From positions 1 through 64,000 of the forward strand of contig DATDFQ010000028.1 in the NCBI GenBank assembly GCA_036522515.1: a stretch of 64,000 nt of DNA, written 5' to 3'. This DNA is from Bacteroidota bacterium (GTDB lineage Bacteria; Bacteroidota; Ignavibacteria; UBA10030; SZUA-254). Within the stretch, counting starts at the first letter, position 1. Each line of letters opens with the position of its first letter. The notes under the pieces are model-generated. The model saw only the letters and a program-made list of their open reading frames with translations. It was not told the origin of the DNA and did no database searches. Both the position numbers and the translations under genes were made by a program. Positions 60,149-64,000 of the stretch are shown one piece after another.

Positions 60149-62824
60149 ATGAAGGCTGAGGACCATATCCGTCCCGATCCCGATGCCCTTCTCAACACGC
60201 TGAAAAAGGAGGAGGCGGAGGAAGGAAAGGGGCGTCTCAAGATCTTTTTCGGCATGTCCGCAGGCGTCGGCAAAACCTACGATATGCTCAAGTCGGCGCA
60301 TGAGGCGAAGTCGAAGGGAATAGACGTCGTCATCGGGTATGTGGAAACGCACAAACGCCCGGAGACCGAAGCCCTGCTCGCAGGCCTGCCGGTGATTCCG
60401 AGAAAATCGTATCCCTACCGCGGCACGATCCTCGAAGAAATGGATCTCGACGCCATCCTCACGCGCAAGCCACGTCTCGCGCTGGTCGATGAGCTTGCAC
60501 ACACGAATGCTCCGGGCAGCAGGCACACGAAGCGTTTTCAGGATGTGCAGGAGATCCTCGAAAGCGGAATTGACGTCTACACGACGGTGAATGTCCAGCA
60601 TCTCGAGAGCCGTGCGGACACCGTCGCGCAGATTACCGGAACGACGGTCAGGGAGACGGTCCCCGACTCGATTTTCGACCAGGCTGACGAGGTGGAAATC
60701 ATCGACATCCCTCCCGATGACCTCTTGAAACGGCTCTCCGAAGGTAAGGTCTACACGCCTGAGCGCTCCCAGCAGGCCATTGAAAATTTTTTCCGGAAGG
60801 GGACTCTGACCGCCCTCAGGGAGATGTCGCTCCGGTTGACCGCCGAAAGGGTCGATCACCAGCTGCGCGATTATATGCGGACGGAGCGCATCTCCGGGCC
60901 GTGGAAATCCGGCCAGCGCCTGCTGGTAGGGATCAGCCCCAGCCCCCAGAGCGCTACCTTGATCCGGTGGGGCCGGCGCATGGCCTATACGATGGATGCC
61001 TCCTGGATCGCGGTCTATGTCGAGGGCTCCTCGCGGATGACCGATGCTACGAAGGCCAGGCTGGCGAAAAACATCAAACTGGCCAGGGAGCTCGGAGCGG
61101 AGATCATCACGACGGCCGACGAGGACGTCGCCAGAGCGCTTGTCAGAGTGGCCCGGCAGCAGAATTCGACGCAGATTCTGGTCGGGAAACCACAACAGCA
61201 GTTCTCCTTCAGGAAGAATCTGCTCGACAGGGTCATCGAGCAAAGCGGTGAGCTCGATGTATATGTCGTCGGCGGCGAGAACGAATCGCCGAAACGTCCC
61301 GCTTTGTTCCGGATCCCTGAATTACACTCGGGGATCCTGCAATACCTTGCCGCCGCCGCCGCGGTCTGCGCGGTCGGCCTCCTTTGCTACCCCTTATCGG
61401 GGTATCTCGGATATCAGACGGTCTCGCTGATCCTTTTGCTCACCGTCGCACTCCTGCCGCTCAAGCTCGGTGCCGGACCCGTTTTGCTCGCCGCCGGCGC
61501 GAGCGCGCTTGTCTGGGACTTTTTCTTCATCCCTCCCCGCTTCACCTTCGTGGTGGCGCGGGGACAGGACATCCTCATGCTCGCGACCTACTTCGCGATC
61601 GCGGCGGTGACAGGAGCTCTCACTGCGCGGGTCCGGGCCCGGGAGAAGGCGGTCCGGAGCAGGGAGGAACGAACCCAGGCCCTCTATTCGCTCACGAAGG
61701 ACCTTGCGAACGCGACGAGCCAGACTGAGGTCGCCGAAGCGGCTGTCTCCAATTTGCGGCGGTTTTTTCAGGCCGATGTCGCGATATTCCTTACGGATCT
61801 TGACGGCGAGATCTTTACCAGGCCTCACGAATCGAGCAGCTTCGCCGTCGACGAGAAAGAGTTCGGAGTCGCCGCATGGGTCTACTGGAACGAGAAAAAA
61901 GCGGGGAAGTTTACCGACACGCTTCCGTTCGCGCAGGCGATCTACTATCCGATGTCCGGACCGCGGTATCCGCTCGGTGTGGTGGGAGTCAGGTTCAACC
62001 AGCAGAATCCGCCTGCGATCGAACAGGAGGTCCTCCTGGAGAATTTTATCAGCCAGGTGGCTTCCACCCTCGAGCGGGAACAGCTCAACGAGATGGCGAA
62101 GCGATCGATCGCGATTGCGGAATCGGAACGGCTCTATAAGACGTTGTTCAATTCGATTTCCCACGAATTGCGGACGCCGATCGCCGCGATTGTCAGTGCC
62201 TCCGAGGGCCTTCTCGATGAGCGGACATCGGAGCGGACGGGCGTCCGGAATGAACTTGCGGGGGAGATCCATACCGCGGCTCAACGGCTGAACCGGCTCA
62301 TCGGAAATCTGCTCGACATGACCCGCCTCGAATCCGGGCGGCTGGCGCCGGTGCTCGACTGGTGCGAGGTGCGGGATCTGATCAATACGGCTGCCGATAA
62401 ACTTGCCGCGGAACTGAACGGACACACCCTTTCGATCGATATCCCGGCAGGAATCCCCCTGGTGAAAGTGGATTTCGGACTGATGGAACAGGTGCTTGTG
62501 AACCTGCTTCATAATGCGGCATCGTACACGCCTGCGGGATCATCGATTTGGGTCCGCGTCCTTGCGGGAGAAAGCGAGTGTGTTATCATCATTTCCGACA
62601 ACGGGCCCGGCCTTCCCCGGGAGGCTGTGCCGAAGCTCTTCGAAAAGTTTTACCGCGTCCCCGGGACGAAGGCGGGAGGAACCGGCCTCGGGCTCTCGAT
62701 CGCGCGCGGCTTCACGGAGGCGCAGGGCGGAGCACTCAGTGTCGGGAACAGGGAGGGGGGCGGGGCAGAGTTCACCATCCGTTTGCCGCTGCTGGAACGG
62801 CCGCGTGGAGAAGAGCAGCCGTGA
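60149..62824 (+). CDS. kdpD: Osmosensitive K+ channel sensor kinase KdpD
   Basis: An 891-aa membrane histidine kinase. The N-terminal KdpD domain has the Walker A-like GMSAGVGKTYDML and GYVETHKRPETEALL; a universal-stress-protein domain follows (about 250-370, RLLVGISPSPQSA). Then come four helices (about 395-490), a GAF-like domain (about 520-645), HisKA with His672 (SISHELRTPIAAIVSAS) and HATPase (NLLHNAASYTPAG, DNGPGLP, GGTGLGLSIARGFTEAQGG). It senses low K+ or osmotic stress and phosphorylates KdpE. It overlaps kdpE by GTGA. Confidence 0.96.
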   Translation: MKAEDHIRPDPDALLNTLKKEEAEEGKGRLKIFFGMSAGVGKTYDMLKSAHEAKSKGIDVVIGYVETHKRPETEALLAGLPVIPRKSYPYRGTILEEMDLDAILTRKPRLALVDELAHTNAPGSRHTKRFQDVQEILESGIDVYTTVNVQHLESRADTVAQITGTTVRETVPDSIFDQADEVEIIDIPPDDLLKRLSEGKVYTPERSQQAIENFFRKGTLTALREMSLRLTAERVDHQLRDYMRTERISGPWKSGQRLLVGISPSPQSATLIRWGRRMAYTMDASWIAVYVEGSSRMTDATKARLAKNIKLARELGAEIITTADEDVARALVRVARQQNSTQILVGKPQQQFSFRKNLLDRVIEQSGELDVYVVGGENESPKRPALFRIPELHSGILQYLAAAAAVCAVGLLCYPLSGYLGYQTVSLILLLTVALLPLKLGAGPVLLAAGASALVWDFFFIPPRFTFVVARGQDILMLATYFAIAAVTGALTARVRAREKAVRSREERTQALYSLTKDLANATSQTEVAEAAVSNLRRFFQADVAIFLTDLDGEIFTRPHESSSFAVDEKEFGVAAWVYWNEKKAGKFTDTLPFAQAIYYPMSGPRYPLGVVGVRFNQQNPPAIEQEVLLENFISQVASTLEREQLNEMAKRSIAIAESERLYKTLFNSISHELRTPIAAIVSASEGLLDERTSERTGVRNELAGEIHTAAQRLNRLIGNLLDMTRLESGRLAPVLDWCEVRDLINTAADKLAAELNGHTLSIDIPAGIPLVKVDFGLMEQVLVNLLHNAASYTPAGSSIWVRVLAGESECVIIISDNGPGLPREAVPKLFEKFYRVPGTKAGGTGLGLSIARGFTEAQGGALSVGNREGGGAEFTIRLPLLERPRGEEQP

Positions 62825-63522
62825 CCACGCCGGTACCGGTCCTTGTGATCGATGACGAGGTCCAGATGAGACGCCTGCTGCGCATAACGCTGGAGGCGTC
62901 GGGCTTCAAGGTCCATCTGGCGGAATCAGGTGAGGATGGATTGCGGCAGGCCGCAACGTCCAGGCCGGAAGCAGTTATCCTGGACCTCGGGCTCCAGGAT
63001 ATGGAGGGCCTCCAGATTCTACGGAAATTGCGGGAGTGGGCAAAATTCCCGATCCTCATCCTTTCGGTGCGCGCACAGGAGCAGGATATCATCGCGGCGC
63101 TCGACGCGGGTGCGGACGATTATCTCACGAAACCTTTCCGCACCGGCGAGCTCCTGGCCCGGCTTCGGTCTGCATTGCGCCACAACCAGAGGACGGAGGC
63201 CGGGACCGTCTTTACGAGCGGCTCACTTTCGGTGGACCTTGCCGCGCGCCTCGTGAAGAAAAACGGCGAGGTGATCAAGCTGACCCCGACCGAGTACTCT
63301 CTTCTCGCCTTGTTCGTGCGGAACGCCGGCCGGGTGCTCACACACGGATTTATTCTCCAGCAAGTCTGGGGACCCACCTTCGAGGAAGAGACTCAGTACT
63401 CGCGTGTGTACGTCGGCCAGTTGCGCAAGAAGCTGGAAGATGATCCGGAGAGCCCGCGGTTGCTGCTCACCGAATCGGGCATCGGGTACCGCCTGGCGGC
63501 AGGGGACGAGGGTTCGGGGTAA
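62821..63522 (+). CDS. kdpE: Response regulator KdpE
   Basis: A 233-aa OmpR-type regulator of kdp. The receiver domain has IDDE, the phosphorylation site Asp55 (AVILDLGLQDMEG), ILSVRAQEQD and LTKPF; the winged helix has LTPTEYSLLALFVRNAGRVLTH and YSRVYVGQLRKKLE with GIGYRL at the end. The GTG at 62821 overlaps the kdpD stop. The expected target is the TTATACC repeat pair before kdpC. Confidence 0.96.
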   Translation: MTTPVPVLVIDDEVQMRRLLRITLEASGFKVHLAESGEDGLRQAATSRPEAVILDLGLQDMEGLQILRKLREWAKFPILILSVRAQEQDIIAALDAGADDYLTKPFRTGELLARLRSALRHNQRTEAGTVFTSGSLSVDLAARLVKKNGEVIKLTPTEYSLLALFVRNAGRVLTHGFILQQVWGPTFEEETQYSRVYVGQLRKKLEDDPESPRLLLTESGIGYRLAAGDEGSG

Positions 63523-63559
63523 GGACCATATTGGTCCGCAATCATTTCTATGGAGATTC

Positions 63560-63617
63560 GGTAGGCGCAGGCTTCAGCCTGCGTTTAAGTGCACGCGACC
63601 TGAAGGTCGCGCCTACC
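63560..63617. repeat. Convergent GGTAG palindrome pair after kdpE
   Basis: GGTAGGCGCAGGC-TTCA-GCCTGCGTTT (63560-63586) and CACGCGACC-TGAA-GGTCGCGCCTACC (63592-63617). They fill the gap between kdpE and the convergent glycosyltransferase-like gene and could terminate both transcripts. Confidence 0.68.
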
Positions 63618-63644
63618 GATGCCTAGGGCCGCCTCACCCCGATT

Positions 63645-64000
63645 TCATCGCAGCAACGGAGAATGATCCTCGCTGATTTTTCCCTCCCGGACGACGTCCT
63701 GGATCTTGTAGGTCCCGAGCTTTCGCGCTTTGAGAAAACCGGACCAGGCGGCTTCGGCGAAACGCCCGTTCCGGAGAAGGTCGAAGAGCCATTGGTCTGT
63801 GTACGCGGGGTCGTCCTGCTTGATCCCAGCTTGAATCTCCAGCAGCCATTTCCGGTTGAAGTACTCATGAGAGCCGATCGGGGGCGAGATGATGAGGGGA
63901 ATCCCGAGGGCGCAATAGAATGAGAGTTCGCTCGGTTTCGTCCAGAGGATATCCGTGGTGCGGAGCGCTTCGTTGAAGAGCGAGTAGTACTGTTCGAACG
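63645..64000 (-). CDS. Glycosyltransferase-like protein, 3' part only
   Basis: The last 117 codons of a gene whose 5' end lies beyond the window. It reads ILWTKPSELSFYCALGIPLIISPPIGSHE, then YFNRKWLLEIQAGIKQDDP, WLFDLLRNGRFAEAAWSGFLKARKLGTYKI and a short tail. The first stretch resembles the C-terminal donor-sugar domain of GT-B glycosyltransferases, where (K)PSELSFYxALGIPLI binds the sugar nucleotide. The acceptor and donor cannot be told from this fragment. It ends convergent to kdpE. Confidence 0.6.
   Translation of the reverse strand, partial: FEQYYSLFNEALRTTDILWTKPSELSFYCALGIPLIISPPIGSHEYFNRKWLLEIQAGIKQDDPAYTDQWLFDLLRNGRFAEAAWSGFLKARKLGTYKIQDVVREGKISEDHSPLLR

Noticed and set aside
60071-61243. 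390-codon minus-strand frame opposite kdpD
   Set aside because: Shadow of kdpD; no conserved domain.
61394-62512. 372-codon minus-strand frame opposite the kdpD kinase region
   Set aside because: Shadow; the plus strand encodes an intact HisKA/HATPase.

Overview
The window is GC-rich, densely packed bacterial chromosome with about 60 protein-coding genes and no rRNA or tRNA that I could recognise. The large secreted protein at 12441-15575 ends in a type IX secretion (Por) sorting domain (NYPNPFNP, then VYDVLGRKIATL and WDSRDEHG motifs). That places the organism in the Bacteroidota/Chlorobiota/Ignavibacteriota (FCB) assemblage, and the high GC and gene set fit an Ignavibacteria-like lineage. 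This is inference, not a phylogenetic result. Start codons are ATG, GTG and TTG, and neighbouring genes very often share ATGA, GTGA or TTGA stop/start overlaps.

Layout. 1-17786: mixed housekeeping genes (comEC, a methylmalonyl-CoA mutase large subunit, a Ser/Thr kinase with TPRs, nth, a LiaF-like membrane protein, polX, a type III polyketide synthase, dus, the T9SS-secreted protein, an NAD-type isocitrate dehydrogenase, a MOSC protein). 17848-31754 (minus strand): an aromatic amino acid supercluster read trpE-G-D-C-F, DAHP synthase, trpB-A, aroB, aroDE fusion, aroA, aroC-chorismate mutase fusion, tyrA. It is preceded by a promoter, a 28-codon leader peptide with seven consecutive aromatic codons (FWYWYWF), and a 12-bp intrinsic terminator with a competing antiterminator. 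32007-42331 (minus): an aa3-type cytochrome c oxidase operon with haem A synthesis (ctaA, ctaB), copper insertion (SCO), an ABC-2 exporter and a secreted cupredoxin; CoxB carries a large repeat insertion. 42691-50048 (minus): a Pho regulon (phoB-phoR, porin, pstSCAB-phoU) with 11-bp-phased direct repeats ahead of pstS and the porin. 50575-55077 (minus): a CHAD/SixA/two TMPK-like kinases/Ppx cluster that looks like polyphosphate metabolism. 55264-63522 (plus): a high-affinity K+ system with kdpC first (kdpC-x-F-A-B-D-E) behind a KdpE-like operator. The right edge cuts a minus-strand gene that looks like a glycosyltransferase.

Intergenic spaces are colonised by small palindromic repeats. One family has 15 copies, a GGTAG flank and stems that vary by paired changes. 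A second has variable stems around a constant CTCCG/CGGAG core. A third, non-palindromic family contains CTCAGGATGAC. Some copies supply stop codons, start-proximal sequence or terminator-like hairpins to neighbouring genes.

The strongest new observation is the mixed Trp/Tyr/Phe attenuator in front of the whole aromatic supercluster. Next are the polyphosphate-type cluster with a paired normal and Walker-A-altered TMPK-like kinase, the CoxB repeat insertion, and the structure-conserved palindrome families.
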